Source: Vallitaleaceae bacterium (GTDB taxonomy: Bacteria; Bacillota; Clostridia; Lachnospirales; Vallitaleaceae). Taken from it: a stretch of 37,677 nucleotides of DNA. Position numbers and translations under genes: made by a program. The stretch's first letter is position 1. Each line of letters begins with the position of its first letter. This document shows positions 6,243 to 15,446 of this stretch, in pieces. Below the pieces are notes generated by a model that saw only the letters and a list, made by a program, of their open reading frames with translations, was not told the origin of the DNA and searched no databases. Where the stretch lies: the NCBI GenBank assembly GCA_028277605.1, contig JANQFZ010000039.1:1-37677 (forward strand). The letters are read 5' to 3'.

Positions 6243-8858
6243 ATGAGTCAAAAAACTAATCCAAATAACACCAAAGAAGAAACCACAGATGTTAGTAAAA
6301 TAATAGATACTTTAGTAAATAATGCTAACCAAGCTTTAAAAGCCTATATGGATCTAAACCAAGAACAAGTCAATAATATCACTAAAAGTATGGCATTGGC
6401 AGGCTTAGACCAGCATATGTATCTAGCAAAGCTAGCTATAGAAGAAACCGGTAGAGGTATCTATGAAGATAAAATTACTAAAAACCTATTTGCTTCTGAA
6501 TATATCTATAATAATATAAAGTATGAAAAAACCGTTGGCTGTATTGATGCCAATGATGAAGAGGATTATATGGAAATAGCAGAACCCGTAGGTGTCGTTG
6601 CAGGTATCACACCAGTTACAAATCCAACCTCAACAACTATGTTTAAATCCATTATATCAGCTAAAACCCGTAATCCTATTATATTTGCATTTCACCCATC
6701 TGCTCAAAAGTGTTCTTATACAACTGCAAAGATATTAAGAGATGCCGCCATTGAAGCTGGTGCTCCAGAACACTGTATTCAATGGATTGAACAGCCATCC
6801 ATAGAAGCGACAAACTTATTAATGAAGCACACAGGTGTTTCTTTAATCCTTGCTACTGGCGGTTCAGGTATGGTTAAATCAGCCTACTCTTCAGGAAAGC
6901 CCGCTTTAGGTGTTGGACCAGGAAATGTTCCATGCTTTATAGAAAAAACAGCTCAAATAGAACGTTCTGCTACGGACTTAGTACTCTCTAAATCCTTTGA
7001 TAATGGTATGGTATGCGCTTCAGAACAGGCAGTTATCATAGAAGAACCTATTTATAATGATGTGACAAACTTTATGAAAACTAACAAATGCTACTTCACA
7101 ACACCAGAAGAAACAAAACAGGTAGAACGTGTAGTTATATCCACTGAAACATCTGCGGTTAATCCTAAAATCGTTGGTAAATCTCCTTATGAGATAGCTG
7201 GTCTTGCAGGTGTCTCAATACCACAAGACACAAAAGTATTATGTTGCGAAATAGAAGGCATTGGAGAACAGTATCCACTCTCAAGAGAAAAATTATCTCC
7301 TGTATTAGCAGTAGTTAAAGCAAAAGATGTTGAAGATGGTATTCAGCTTTGTGAAAAGGCAATAGCACTTAATGGACTTGGTCACTCAGCTGTTCTTCAC
7401 TCCAAAGACAGTGCTGTTATTGAAGCTTTTTCTGAGAGAATGAAAGCAGGCCGAGTTATCATTAACCAGCCTTCCACCCACGGAGCTATCGGCGACCTAT
7501 ATAATACCAACATCCCCTCTTTAACTTTAGGCTGTGGATCCTATGGTAAGAATTCCACAACCTCTAATGTCACAGCGGTACATCTCATTAATAAGAAAAG
7601 GGTGGCGAAAAGAAGAGTGAACATGCAATGGTTTAAAATACCCGAAAAAATTTACTTTGAATATGGCGCAATACAATATCTTAGTAAAATGCCAGATATC
7701 TCAAGAGCTTGTATTATTACCGATCCTTTAATGATTAAGCTTGGTTTTGTAGATAAAATCTTATATCATCTAAGAAACCGAAGAGGCTATGTACATTGTG
7801 AAATATTTAGTGATGTGGAACCTGATCCATCTATAGAAACTGTTTTTAAAGGAGTAGACCTATTGAATTCCTTTAACCCAGATGTAATTATAGCTTTAGG
7901 CGGTGGATCCCCAATGGACGCTGCTAAAGGTATGTGGATGTTTTATGAGCACCCAGAAGCAGATTTCTCAAAAATGGCTCTAAAGTTTATGGATATTAGG
8001 AAAAGAGTATACAAATATCCAAAAAATGGTAGCAAAGCTAAATTTGTAGCCATACCTACCACCTCTGGTACGGGTTCCGAAGTTACATCCTTTGCAGTTA
8101 TTACTGATAAAGAAAACAACATCAAATATCCATTAGCGGATTATGAACTAACGCCAGATGTTGCAATTGTAGATCCTGATTTTGTAATGACAGTTCCACC
8201 TGCTGTTACTGCTAACACAGGAATGGATACTTTAACACATGGTATAGAAGCTTATGTTTCTGTCTTAGCTTCGGATTATACAGATGCTTTAGCAATAAAA
8301 GCTATTGAATTAGTATGCAAATATCTTCCTCTTGCTTATAAAGATGGCAATAATAAGTTAGCCCGTGAAAAAATGCACAATGCTTCATGTATTGCTGGAA
8401 TGGCGTTTACAAATGCATTTTTAGGAATTAATCACTCTCTAGCACATAAGCTCGGCGGCGAATATCACATTCCTCATGGTGCAGCTAATGCTCTATTGTT
8501 ACCTTATGTTATTGAATATAACGGTGAAGTATCACCATCAAAATTTGCATCTTGGCCAAAATACGAAACTTTTGTGGCTCCTAAAAAATATGCTCAAATA
8601 GCAAAACATTTAGGGCTTCCTTGTAAAACAGAACAAGAAGGTGTTAAGTCCTTAGCCAATAAAGTAAGAGAACTTAATAAAGAACTCAATGTAAAACCAT
8701 CCATTAAAAGCTATGGTATTGATGAGCAGAGCTTCTTAAAAAGAGTTCCTTATCTAGCAGATAAAGCATTTGAGGATCAATGCACAACAGCAAATCCAAG
8801 AATGCCTCTTGTATCTGAATTAGCTGAAATTTATAAAAGAGCTTATTACGGTAAATAA
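6243..8858 (+). CDS. adhE: Bifunctional acetaldehyde-CoA/alcohol dehydrogenase
   Basis: An 871-residue fusion, the usual AdhE length. It reduces acetyl-CoA to acetaldehyde and then to ethanol with two NADH, regenerating NAD during fermentation; the family forms cytoplasmic spirosomes. The N-terminal aldehyde dehydrogenase half (about 1-450) has the catalytic cysteine Cys258 in NGMVCASEQ and the GVGPGN segment. The C-terminal iron alcohol dehydrogenase half starts near Met461 (MQWFKIPEKIYFEYG) and has GGGSPMDAAKG for NAD binding, the MDTLTHGIEAY iron-ligand segment and NHSLAHKLGGEYHIPHGAAN with the remaining histidines. ATG 6243 follows AGGAGG by six bases. It is a single gene with its own promoter, Rex-like operator and 3' hairpin. 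No missing key residue was noticed. Confidence 0.96.
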   Translation: MSQKTNPNNTKEETTDVSKIIDTLVNNANQALKAYMDLNQEQVNNITKSMALAGLDQHMYLAKLAIEETGRGIYEDKITKNLFASEYIYNNIKYEKTVGCIDANDEEDYMEIAEPVGVVAGITPVTNPTSTTMFKSIISAKTRNPIIFAFHPSAQKCSYTTAKILRDAAIEAGAPEHCIQWIEQPSIEATNLLMKHTGVSLILATGGSGMVKSAYSSGKPALGVGPGNVPCFIEKTAQIERSATDLVLSKSFDNGMVCASEQAVIIEEPIYNDVTNFMKTNKCYFTTPEETKQVERVVISTETSAVNPKIVGKSPYEIAGLAGVSIPQDTKVLCCEIEGIGEQYPLSREKLSPVLAVVKAKDVEDGIQLCEKAIALNGLGHSAVLHSKDSAVIEAFSERMKAGRVIINQPSTHGAIGDLYNTNIPSLTLGCGSYGKNSTTSNVTAVHLINKKRVAKRRVNMQWFKIPEKIYFEYGAIQYLSKMPDISRACIITDPLMIKLGFVDKILYHLRNRRGYVHCEIFSDVEPDPSIETVFKGVDLLNSFNPDVIIALGGGSPMDAAKGMWMFYEHPEADFSKMALKFMDIRKRVYKYPKNGSKAKFVAIPTTSGTGSEVTSFAVITDKENNIKYPLADYELTPDVAIVDPDFVMTVPPAVTANTGMDTLTHGIEAYVSVLASDYTDALAIKAIELVCKYLPLAYKDGNNKLAREKMHNASCIAGMAFTNAFLGINHSLAHKLGGEYHIPHGAANALLLPYVIEYNGEVSPSKFASWPKYETFVAPKKYAQIAKHLGLPCKTEQEGVKSLANKVRELNKELNVKPSIKSYGIDEQSFLKRVPYLADKAFEDQCTTANPRMPLVSELAEIYKRAYYGK

Positions 8859-8883
8859 GCAGTAAACCATAATACAGCATAAA

Positions 8884-8928
8884 ACAAGGATTAGTAAGCC
8901 GTTTTAGTTTAAGCTTACTAATCCTTGT
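8884..8928. terminator. Hairpin between convergent adhE and HAD genes
   Basis: A perfect 16-bp stem: 8884-8899 pairs with 8913-8928 around a 13-base loop. On the minus strand it is followed by TTTT; on the plus strand there is no T run. It is probably a shared terminator, better for the leftward gene. Confidence 0.7.
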
Positions 8929-8955
8929 AATCTATTGAATAGCTATTATTTTAGA

Positions 8956-9756
8956 CTAAGTAAGAATAAACTTTTCTATTACTTCTGCTACGCCATCTTC
9001 GTTATTAGTATGCTCCGTAATATAGTTAGCGATCTTTTTAACTTCTTCTCTTCCATTTTTCATAGCAACACCAAGCCCTGCATACTCTATCATTTCTAAG
9101 TCGTTAAAACTATCACCTATTGCTATTATTTCATCTCTTCTTATATTATTTCTTTTGGCAAGATACTCTACAGCTATTCCTTTATTAGTCTTGCTATTTA
9201 GTATCTCAAGAAATTCTGATTTAGAGTAAAATATATTAAACTGGTTGCCAAAAGCACTTTGCACCTCGTTATGTAATGCTTCGAGTACTTCATAATTATT
9301 ATTGTTATATAGTACTTTGGTCGATTCATTAAACGCATCTAAACTATCAACAACTTTAGCTCTTAAGCCGGACAACTGATCATACCTAGAGATTCTATCA
9401 TTGTACGTTTCAACGATAACATAATCCTTATCATATAATTGGACGTTAACCTTGTACTTTCTCCCAATATCAACTAGCTTTCTGAGCTCATCATCTTTTA
9501 TTGAATAATAACTCAAGATATCACCTTTTAAGTTTCTTATCAAGGAACCATTAAAAGCAACAAAGTAGTCATTCTCATGAACAAAATCTAATGTTTTGAT
9601 AACCTGAATCATAGAGTCAGAAGGTCTACCTGAGCAAAAAACAATGATTATTCCTTTTTTTTCAGCTTCAATTAGAGCATGGATAGTCTTTTCAGCTATG
9701 GTTAAATCATCTCTTAGCAACGTATCATCAAAATCTAAAACTAGCATTTTATACAT
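8956..9756 (-). CDS. HAD-superfamily Cof-type phosphatase
   Basis: A 266-residue member of the Cof/type IIB haloacid dehalogenase phosphatases, soluble Mg-dependent enzymes that act on small phosphorylated metabolites. Motif I is LDFDDTLL (nucleophile Asp8, acid Asp10), motif II FCSGRPSD, and motif IV GDSFNDLEMI with the metal-binding aspartates, followed by GVAMKNGREEVK, typical of the Cof group. The cap domain lies between motifs II and III, and the conserved lysine is expected near SKTNKGIAV. The exact substrate cannot be read from sequence; sugar phosphates or flavin/pyridoxal phosphates are typical. It is separated from the parAB operon by a terminator, so it has its own transcript. Confidence 0.88.
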   Translation of the reverse strand: MYKMLVLDFDDTLLRDDLTIAEKTIHALIEAEKKGIIIVFCSGRPSDSMIQVIKTLDFVHENDYFVAFNGSLIRNLKGDILSYYSIKDDELRKLVDIGRKYKVNVQLYDKDYVIVETYNDRISRYDQLSGLRAKVVDSLDAFNESTKVLYNNNNYEVLEALHNEVQSAFGNQFNIFYSKSEFLEILNSKTNKGIAVEYLAKRNNIRRDEIIAIGDSFNDLEMIEYAGLGVAMKNGREEVKKIANYITEHTNNEDGVAEVIEKFILT

Positions 9757-9819
9757 TATAAAGCCCTCACTTTCTAATTATAATTCTTACTTAGTATAAT
9801 TTTTACTTAGTTATCATTC

Positions 9820-9853
9820 AAAAAACCTCTTAGTAATAAGTATTACCAAGAGG
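9820..9853 (-). terminator. Terminator of the parA-parB-DUF4446 operon
   Basis: CCTCTT (9826-9831) pairs with AAGAGG (9848-9853) and GTAAT (9833-9837) with ATTAC (9842-9846), with one mismatch. Six T follow on the minus strand (9820-9825). Confidence 0.8.
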
Positions 9854-9860
9854 CATTATA

Positions 9861-10361
9861 TTATTTCATCGCCTTAGCACTATCTAATGCCTTTTTCTCT
9901 TCATTTGAAAGGGTATTTTGACATTCCCCTTTATCAATGTTCTTTAAGTAGATGTAGCAGCCTTCTCGACTATGTATTCCGTTTATAAGAATACCTGAGT
10001 CATGGGCATTTAACAAAGCTAATACAAAACTTAACTCTCCACCCATCTCTTCAAAAGCATTATATTTAATTACTGCATATTTGCTAAAGCTCAACTCAAC
10101 CGATTTTCTTAAGGTTTGAATATCCGTATTAACATCTTTATATAGTTCATGAAGCATATTGATATTATCAATATTCTCCTTTAGTACATCATCTAAATTT
10201 AAGTGTTCTTTCCCTTGCATGAAATGATTATATTTCCTTTTCCACTTTTTACTAGATAAAAAATTAATAGTAACTAAAATTAAAAAGAATATATTAATTA
10301 ATATTAAAACAAGTATAACTTCATTCATATGGTTTGTTAAGTAATAATTGATAGTCTCCAT
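9861..10361 (-). CDS. DUF4446 family membrane-anchored protein
   Basis: A 166-residue protein with one N-terminal membrane segment (about residues 12-36, VILVLILINIFFLILVTINF), a basic linker, a coiled-coil-like stretch (about 55-95) and a conserved C-terminal part, FEEMGGELSFVLALLNAHDSGILINGIHSREGCYIYLK. This fits DUF4446, a family of Firmicutes proteins often found next to parB. The orientation is predicted with a short outside N-terminus and a cytoplasmic body. It follows parB by 14 bases with its ATG after AAGGAAGG, so it belongs to the parAB transcript, just before the operon terminator. The function is unknown; the position suggests a role near chromosome segregation or the cell pole, which is inference only. 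Confidence 0.82.
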   Translation of the reverse strand: METINYYLTNHMNEVILVLILINIFFLILVTINFLSSKKWKRKYNHFMQGKEHLNLDDVLKENIDNINMLHELYKDVNTDIQTLRKSVELSFSKYAVIKYNAFEEMGGELSFVLALLNAHDSGILINGIHSREGCYIYLKNIDKGECQNTLSNEEKKALDSAKAMK

Positions 10362-10375
10362 TAGATACCTTCCTT

Positions 10376-11245
10376 TTAATGTATTGACTCTAGTAATTCA
10401 ATAATTCTATCTAGCTCTTCATTAGAGTAATAGTCGATCTCTATTTTCCCCTTTTTTTTCCCTTTACTTTTTATTTTTACTTTTGTTCCAAGAATTTCCT
10501 TTATTCTATCCTCTAATTGAATGTAGATTGGCTCAAATTCATTTTCCTTATTTGTTTCTTTACTATCATTAGAATTTAGAAGCTTCTTTATTAATTTTTC
10601 TGTTTCTCTTACATTCAGTTTCTCATCAAATATTTGACAAGCTATATCATACTGCTTCTCTTTATCTTCTAAAGCTAATAGTGTCCTAGCATGTCCACTT
10701 GTTAGCATCTCATCTATAATCATCTGCTGTACACGTTGATCTAATTTTAATAAGCGCATGGTATTAGCAATTGCTGATCGGCTTTTGGATACTTTTTCAG
10801 CTACCTCATCCTGCTTTAAGCTAAAATCTTCAATTAGCTTTTGATAAGCAATGGCTTCTTCAATAGGATTTAAATCCTCTCGCTGTAAGTTTTCTATTAA
10901 TGAGATTTCTAAATTTTTCTCTTTTGAATAAGTTTTTATAATAATAGGAACCTCTCTTAGTCCTGCAATCTTAGCAGCTCTCCATCGTCTTTCACCAGCA
11001 ATAATCTCATAATAGCTATCTCTATCTGCTACTATAAGCGGCTGAATGATACCATGTTGCTTAATTGAATCCGATAATTCAATCAAAGCATCTTCATCAA
11101 ACCTCTTTCTGGGCTGTTCTCTATTTGGTTCTACTTTATGAATTCCAACTTGAATAATACCATTTTTCTGTTTAATGATCTCCTCTTCCAAGTCATCTGT
11201 AATAAGTGCTGACAACCCTTTTCCTAAACCCCTCTTAGATGCCAT
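10376..11245 (-). CDS. parB: Chromosome-partitioning protein ParB (Spo0J)
   Basis: A 289-residue CTP-dependent DNA clamp that loads at parS and spreads to organise the origin and recruit SMC. It has the ParA-activating N-terminus SKRGLGKGLSALI, the CTPase motifs GERRWRAAKIAGL and SLIENLQRE, and a helix-turn-helix with KSRSAIANTMRLL and SGHAR. The Arg, Thr and Gly at specificity positions match ParB rather than Noc. The frame is open to 11278, but ATG 11243-11245 gives the conserved N-terminus. The start overlaps the end of parA by 11 bases, indicating translational coupling. Two parS sites lie upstream of the operon. Not to be confused with the paralogue at 18755-19546. Confidence 0.95.
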   Translation of the reverse strand: MASKRGLGKGLSALITDDLEEEIIKQKNGIIQVGIHKVEPNREQPRKRFDEDALIELSDSIKQHGIIQPLIVADRDSYYEIIAGERRWRAAKIAGLREVPIIIKTYSKEKNLEISLIENLQREDLNPIEEAIAYQKLIEDFSLKQDEVAEKVSKSRSAIANTMRLLKLDQRVQQMIIDEMLTSGHARTLLALEDKEKQYDIACQIFDEKLNVRETEKLIKKLLNSNDSKETNKENEFEPIYIQLEDRIKEILGTKVKIKSKGKKKGKIEIDYYSNEELDRIIELLESIH

Positions 11246-12020
11246 AATAAAACTCATCCTTTCTATTAATGACCTCATCAGCTAATAGTCTATAGCTTTC
11301 TGCTCCTTTTGATTTAGTATCATATAGATTAATGGGCAGACCATGGCTAGGAGCTTCTCCTAATCTTACATTTCTTGGTATAATAGACTTATATATATTG
11401 GTTTTTTTTAGTTCCTTTTTAACCTCTTCAACCACTTGCAACGATAAATTAGTCCTTGCATCATACATAGTAAAAACAATACCTTCAATTTCTAATGCGG
11501 AATTCAATCTTTTTTTAATTAAATTGATAGTATGTAATAGCTGAGAAAGTCCTTCTAATGCAAAAAACTCGCATTGGATGGGAACTAACACTGTATCAGC
11601 TGAGGTTAAGGCATTAACCGTTAGTATATTTAGTGATGGAGGACAGTCCATTATAACATAATCATACTGTTGTTTAATCTTATCAAGATACTTTCTTAAG
11701 ATAAAATTACTATTCTCCTTACCAATTAGTTCTATTTCTGCGCCAGCTAATTCTACATCAGCAGGTATTAATGACAAATTTTCTATTATATTTGATATAA
11801 CACACTCATCTACTTTTAGTTCTCCTAATATTAATTCATAAATGGTTGCTTTCAATGCTTTTTTATCAACACCAAGACCACGTGTCGTATTGCCTTGCGG
11901 ATCTATATCTACGATCAAGACTTTTTGACCTTTCTCTGCTAAACAAGCAGATAGATTCACCGCTGTCGTTGTTTTACCAACTCCACCCTTTTGATTAGCA
12001 ACCGCTATTACTCGTCCCAC
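11235..12020 (-). CDS. parA: Chromosome-partitioning ATPase ParA (Soj)
   Basis: A 261-residue MinD/ParA-type ATPase that dimerises on DNA with ATP and works with ParB in origin segregation; in Bacillus Soj also modulates DnaA. It has the deviant Walker A KGGVGKTT (residues 11-18), IVDIDPQGNTT with the Walker A' aspartate, and YVIMDCPPSL as Walker B. The start is GTG (12018-12020) with AAAGGAGGAC upstream. A TATAAT lies at 12069-12074, with no good -35. First gene of parA-parB-DUF4446. Confidence 0.95.
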   Translation of the reverse strand: MGRVIAVANQKGGVGKTTTAVNLSACLAEKGQKVLIVDIDPQGNTTRGLGVDKKALKATIYELILGELKVDECVISNIIENLSLIPADVELAGAEIELIGKENSNFILRKYLDKIKQQYDYVIMDCPPSLNILTVNALTSADTVLVPIQCEFFALEGLSQLLHTINLIKKRLNSALEIEGIVFTMYDARTNLSLQVVEEVKKELKKTNIYKSIIPRNVRLGEAPSHGLPINLYDTKSKGAESYRLLADEVINRKDEFYYGI

Positions 12021-12164
12021 TAAATGTCCTCCTTTAAGTTATTGAGTGACTCATTCTTATCATCTGCTATTATAACATATATATTATCTGACTGCTATAA
12101 GATTTAGTTTTAAGAACTTTTTTAGTTATAAAATAACTAAGACAATCCATAACAGTTAAAACCA

Positions 12165-12180
12165 TGTTTCACGTGAAACA
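12165..12180. promoter_or_regulatory. parS site 1
   Basis: TGTTTCACGTGAAACA, an exact match to the conserved parS palindrome. It is the ParB loading site, 145 bases upstream of parA. Confidence 0.96.
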
Positions 12181-12221
12181 TGTATAGATTCAATTGAATA
12201 ACACATGAAGTTAAGAAAAAT

Positions 12222-12237
12222 TGTTTCACATGAAACA
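12222..12237. promoter_or_regulatory. parS site 2
   Basis: TGTTTCACATGAAACA, differing from site 1 at one central base, a variant known among functional parS sites. The two sites start 57 bases apart between parA and the argS terminator. Confidence 0.92.
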
Positions 12238-12250
12238 TTGCTGCTTGAAT

Positions 12251-12287
12251 CGACAAAAAAAGATCTAAGCTCTGCTCAGATCTTTTT
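12251..12287 (-). terminator. argS terminator
   Basis: AAAAAGATCTAAGC (12257-12270) pairs with GCTCAGATCTTTTT (12274-12287) with one A/C mismatch, and a T run follows on the minus strand. T on both sides suggests it can act in both directions, but only argS reads into it. Confidence 0.85.
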
Positions 12288-12383
12288 CCTTAATTAAATA
12301 AAAACACATGATATTTTGAATAAGCTGTTTTTTATATACTATCTTTTATAAGTAACTATTCTTTCATACCTATTCTTTATACT

Positions 12384-14081
12384 CTACATTTGCTTTGGTG
12401 CGTCTATGCCAATTAATTGAAGTGCAGTAGCTAATACTTTTTTTGTAATATACACCAGCGAAAGTCTAGCCTTCTTTAAGGAAGTATCATCTACTAGAAT
12501 TGGGTTATCATTATAAAATTTATTAAAGTCTTGTGCCAAATCTACAATGTATCTAGGCAAGAAAGATGGCTCGTACTTGTAGGCTGCTGTTTTTATTATA
12601 GATGGGAATTTTAATAATGTTTTAACAAGATTATATGAAGCATCATCTGTTAAGAGATCATAGGCTTTCGTATCTTCAAAAGATTCATAACTCGCTTTTT
12701 TAAGAACGCTGACAGTTCTTACATGAGTATATTGTACATAAGGACCAGTCTCGCCATCAAAATTCAAAACTTTCTTCCATGAAAAAACAACGTCCTTTAT
12801 TATGTTATTATAGAGATCGTTAAAAATTATAGCACCTATACCTACCATCCTAGACACATCATCTTTATTTTCAATATTAGGATTTTTTTCTTCTATTATT
12901 TTCTTTGTTTTTTCAATAGCTTCATTTAATAAATCACTTAATAGGATAACTTGACCTTTTCTAGTTGACAACTTACCACTTTCCATACTCACAAGCCCAT
13001 AGGGTATATGAACCAAATCTTTATGCCATTTATAATCCATTTTTTCTATAACCTTGAACCATTGTGCAAAATGAAGCTTTTGATCTAATGCAGTGATATA
13101 TAGACATTTATCAAAGTGATAAGTTTTTTTTCTATATAAAGCTGCAGCAATATCTCTCGTTGAATACAGTGTACTACCATCTCTTTTGGTAATTAAGCAA
13201 GGAGGCATTTGCTCCTCTTCTAGTTCGACAATTTTTGCACCCTCACTAATTTTAATTAATCTTTTTTCTTGTAACTCCTTAACAACAGATTGAGTTTTAT
13301 TATTATAAAAGCTCTCTCCAGCATAGGAGTCAAATTTAATATTAAGCAAATCATACAGCTTTTCAAATTCTTTAATAGATATATCTATAAACCACTGCCA
13401 TAAAGTTAGCGCATCTTCATCACCTTGTTCCATTTTTGTGAACCATGCACGTGCTTCATCATTTAGAGTTTCTTCTTTTTCTGCTTCTTCATGAAACTTA
13501 ACATATATCTTGCTTAACTCATCTATACCATTCTTTTCTATAAGCTCTTTATTTCCCCATTTCTTATAAGCAACTATAAGCTTTCCAAATTGTGTTCCCC
13601 AATCCCCAATATGATTCACACCGACACATTGATAACCCAAGTATGAGTATATTTTATACAATGCATTTCCTATAATAGTTGTTCTAAAATGACCGATATG
13701 AAATGGTTTTGCTACATTTGGAGATGAATAATCTAATACAATTGTTTTCCCTTGCCCTTCATCCGATGAGCCATAGTTTGCTGTAGACTTAAATTGATCA
13801 AATAGTGTTTTTACTAAATTCTCCTTCTTAACATAGAAATTGATATAAGCTCCCATTGTTTTGATACTTTCAAAAGTATCTGAAACTGATATATCCTGCA
13901 TAATTTCTTGTGCAATAAGATTTGGTGATTTTTTGTAGATTTTTGCTAATTTGTAGCATGGAAACGCATAATCACCCATATCTGCCTTAGGAGGTACTTC
14001 TATCATGCTTTTTATTTCTTCTGCATCTAAACTCTCTATTGCATCTGCCAATACATTTACAATCATTGACTTAAAATCCAA
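12384..14081 (-). CDS. argS: Arginyl-tRNA synthetase
   Basis: A class I aminoacyl-tRNA synthetase of about 565 residues that charges tRNA-Arg using ATP. It shows an N-terminal Add-1-like domain, the HIGH motif in PFHIGHFRTTIIGNAL, the KMSKS-equivalent SGKLSTRKGQ typical of many ArgRS, and a C-terminal anticodon-binding domain ending VLATALQLIGIDAPKQM. The frame is open to 14135. ATG 14088-14090 has AAGG immediately adjacent, too close to work; TTG 14079-14081 is preceded by AAAGGATGG at suitable distance and begins LDFKSMIV, matching the usual N-terminus, so I choose it with moderate certainty. The gene is monocistronic with a strong promoter, a hairpin in its leader and a strong terminator. 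Confidence 0.95.
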   Translation of the reverse strand: MDFKSMIVNVLADAIESLDAEEIKSMIEVPPKADMGDYAFPCYKLAKIYKKSPNLIAQEIMQDISVSDTFESIKTMGAYINFYVKKENLVKTLFDQFKSTANYGSSDEGQGKTIVLDYSSPNVAKPFHIGHFRTTIIGNALYKIYSYLGYQCVGVNHIGDWGTQFGKLIVAYKKWGNKELIEKNGIDELSKIYVKFHEEAEKEETLNDEARAWFTKMEQGDEDALTLWQWFIDISIKEFEKLYDLLNIKFDSYAGESFYNNKTQSVVKELQEKRLIKISEGAKIVELEEEQMPPCLITKRDGSTLYSTRDIAAALYRKKTYHFDKCLYITALDQKLHFAQWFKVIEKMDYKWHKDLVHIPYGLVSMESGKLSTRKGQVILLSDLLNEAIEKTKKIIEEKNPNIENKDDVSRMVGIGAIIFNDLYNNIIKDVVFSWKKVLNFDGETGPYVQYTHVRTVSVLKKASYESFEDTKAYDLLTDDASYNLVKTLLKFPSIIKTAAYKYEPSFLPRYIVDLAQDFNKFYNDNPILVDDTSLKKARLSLVYITKKVLATALQLIGIDAPKQM

Positions 14082-14143
14082 GACAACCATCCTTTCTATA
14101 TGTGTTGAACCTAGATGTTTAAAGGCTATACACATAAATAACT

Positions 14144-14167
14144 AAAAACTCTCGCCTAAGACGAGAG
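14144..14167 (-). terminator. Terminator-like hairpin in the argS leader
   Basis: On the minus strand CTCTCG (14162-14167) and CGAGAG (14149-14154) form a 6-bp GC-containing stem with a 7-base loop, followed by five T (14144-14148). It begins about 11 bases after the predicted RNA start and 63 bases before the TTG start. The leader is too short for a T-box. It may be an attenuator or a 5' stabilising hairpin. Confidence 0.6.
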
Positions 14168-14184
14168 CATATTTCTTTGCTTTG

Positions 14185-14213
14185 ATTATACCTTACTCAT
14201 ACAAGTTTGTCTA
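14185..14213 (-). promoter_or_regulatory. argS promoter
   Basis: Minus strand -35 TAGACA (14208-14213), 17-base spacer, -10 TATAAT (14185-14190). The predicted start is near 14178. Confidence 0.8.
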
Positions 14214-14358
14214 GTATTACCGATTATTAATGGGTAACCGTGTATTTTTTTATTATTTAAAATATGAGGACATTTCATTATAGAACATATATTTTCAAAA
14301 TGAATTGATATATTTGAATTATTGGTATATGATTATATAGAAATGAGGTGTTTGCGTA

Positions 14359-14565
14359 GTGATATTACTTTCAATTGTCTTGCTAGGTGTTGGTATTACT
14401 TTGTTCTTTAAACCCGATATCTTTTGGATAATGACAGAATCATGGAAATCTGATAATGCATATGGTCCGTCAGATCTATATAAATTCTCAACCAAATTTG
14501 GTGGCGTCATTACTTTTATTGTAGGATTAGCAAATCTAATTATTCAAGTATTCTTAGTGTATTAG
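14359..14565 (+). CDS. Small membrane protein, DUF6199-like
   Basis: A 68-residue protein with two membrane segments (about residues 2-20 and 47-67) joined by a loop with the pattern FWIMTESWKS..AYGPSDLYKFSTKFGG. This pattern resembles the DUF6199 family of small membrane proteins of unknown function. The GTG start (14359-14361) has GAGGTG 8 bases upstream. An overlapping minus-strand frame has no ribosome site and looks like a shadow. It is a single gene facing the end of the two-component pair, with a shared terminator after it. Confidence 0.72.
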   Translation: MILLSIVLLGVGITLFFKPDIFWIMTESWKSDNAYGPSDLYKFSTKFGGVITFIVGLANLIIQVFLVY

Positions 14566-14597
14566 TGTAGATTAAATATACTTTTAATTATAGTCAA

Positions 14598-14634
14598 AAA
14601 AAAGAAGGAACGAATTTATTGTACCTTCTTTTTT
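14598..14634. terminator. Bidirectional terminator
   Basis: AAAAAAGAAGG (14598-14608) pairs with CCTTCTTTTTT (14624-14634), with T runs on both strands. It serves the DUF6199-like gene and probably the leftward two-component operon. Confidence 0.8.
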
Positions 14635-14774
14635 CTATTATTAAAATTCGCAACTACCCTTAGCAAATTTTGGTATTCATTACCTTTTGGTTCTACATTA
14701 CATTTTCTATATATTCATATATTATATTCTAATTATTAACTAGTCTTATCTTGTTATAACTACTAATTTTTTAG

Positions 14775-15425
14775 TTAAAAAATATTAACAATATTATTCC
14801 TTATAGCATAAACCGCTGCTTGTGTCCTATCTGAGACATTAATCTTTTTAAATATATTTGAAACATGATTTTTTACAGTTTTCTCACTAATACATAGTCT
14901 ATGGGCAATCTCTTTATTCAACATACCTTCTGTGATTAATTTTAATACTTCTATTTCTCTTTTTGTTAACTTACTAACACCAAAAGTTTTATCTTCAGTG
15001 CTACTATTCATCCGTTTAAATAATAAGGAAGCTAGATTTGGTTGAATATAGGACTCTCCTTTATTAATTGTTCTAATAGCTTTAATAAGAACGTCTGCTT
15101 CAGAATCTTTTAGTACATAGCCTTGTACCCCTATTTCGATTGCTTTATGTAGATATTCGATTTCATTATGTATCGTTAGGATCAGCACTTTTGTTTTTAT
15201 TTTATTTTCGTTAAGCTGTTTAAGAACTTCTAACCCATTCATAATCGGCATATTAATATCAAGTAGTACAACATCTGGGTTATATTGTTGTATTTTATCT
15301 ACCGCTTCAGTTCCATTACCTGCCTGTGCTATAACCTCAATGTCTTCCTCTAGCTCAATGAGCTGTTTTAAACCCTCTCTAACCATAGAATGATCATCTG
15401 CTATTAGTATGTTGATTTTTTCCAT
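14775..15425 (-). CDS. NarL/FixJ-family response regulator (DegU-like)
   Basis: A 216-residue response regulator. The receiver domain (1-120) has the acidic pair Asp10-Asp11, phosphorylation site Asp56 in VVLLDINMP, Thr in ILTIHN and Lys in YVLKDSE. The C-terminal LuxR/NarL helix-turn-helix (about 150-216) reads LTKREIEVLKLITEGMLNKE and SEKTVKNHVSNIFKKI. The whole pattern is close to Bacillus DegU. It follows its kinase gene by 21 bases with a strong AAGGAGG ribosome site, so the pair is co-transcribed. Targets are unknown; DegU itself controls exoenzymes, competence and biofilm, which cannot be transferred safely. Confidence 0.9.
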   Translation of the reverse strand: MEKINILIADDHSMVREGLKQLIELEEDIEVIAQAGNGTEAVDKIQQYNPDVVLLDINMPIMNGLEVLKQLNENKIKTKVLILTIHNEIEYLHKAIEIGVQGYVLKDSEADVLIKAIRTINKGESYIQPNLASLLFKRMNSSTEDKTFGVSKLTKREIEVLKLITEGMLNKEIAHRLCISEKTVKNHVSNIFKKINVSDRTQAAVYAIRNNIVNIF

Positions 15426-15446
15426 TTCTATTTCCTCCTTAATTTG

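Noticed and set aside
14082..14213. T-box leader for argS
   Set aside because: The leader is only about 100 bases and lacks the T-box consensus and specifier-loop architecture.
14319..14510. Minus-strand ORF of 63 residues overlapping the DUF6199-like gene
   Set aside because: No ribosome site, and it is antisense to a recognisable small membrane protein; a shadow frame.
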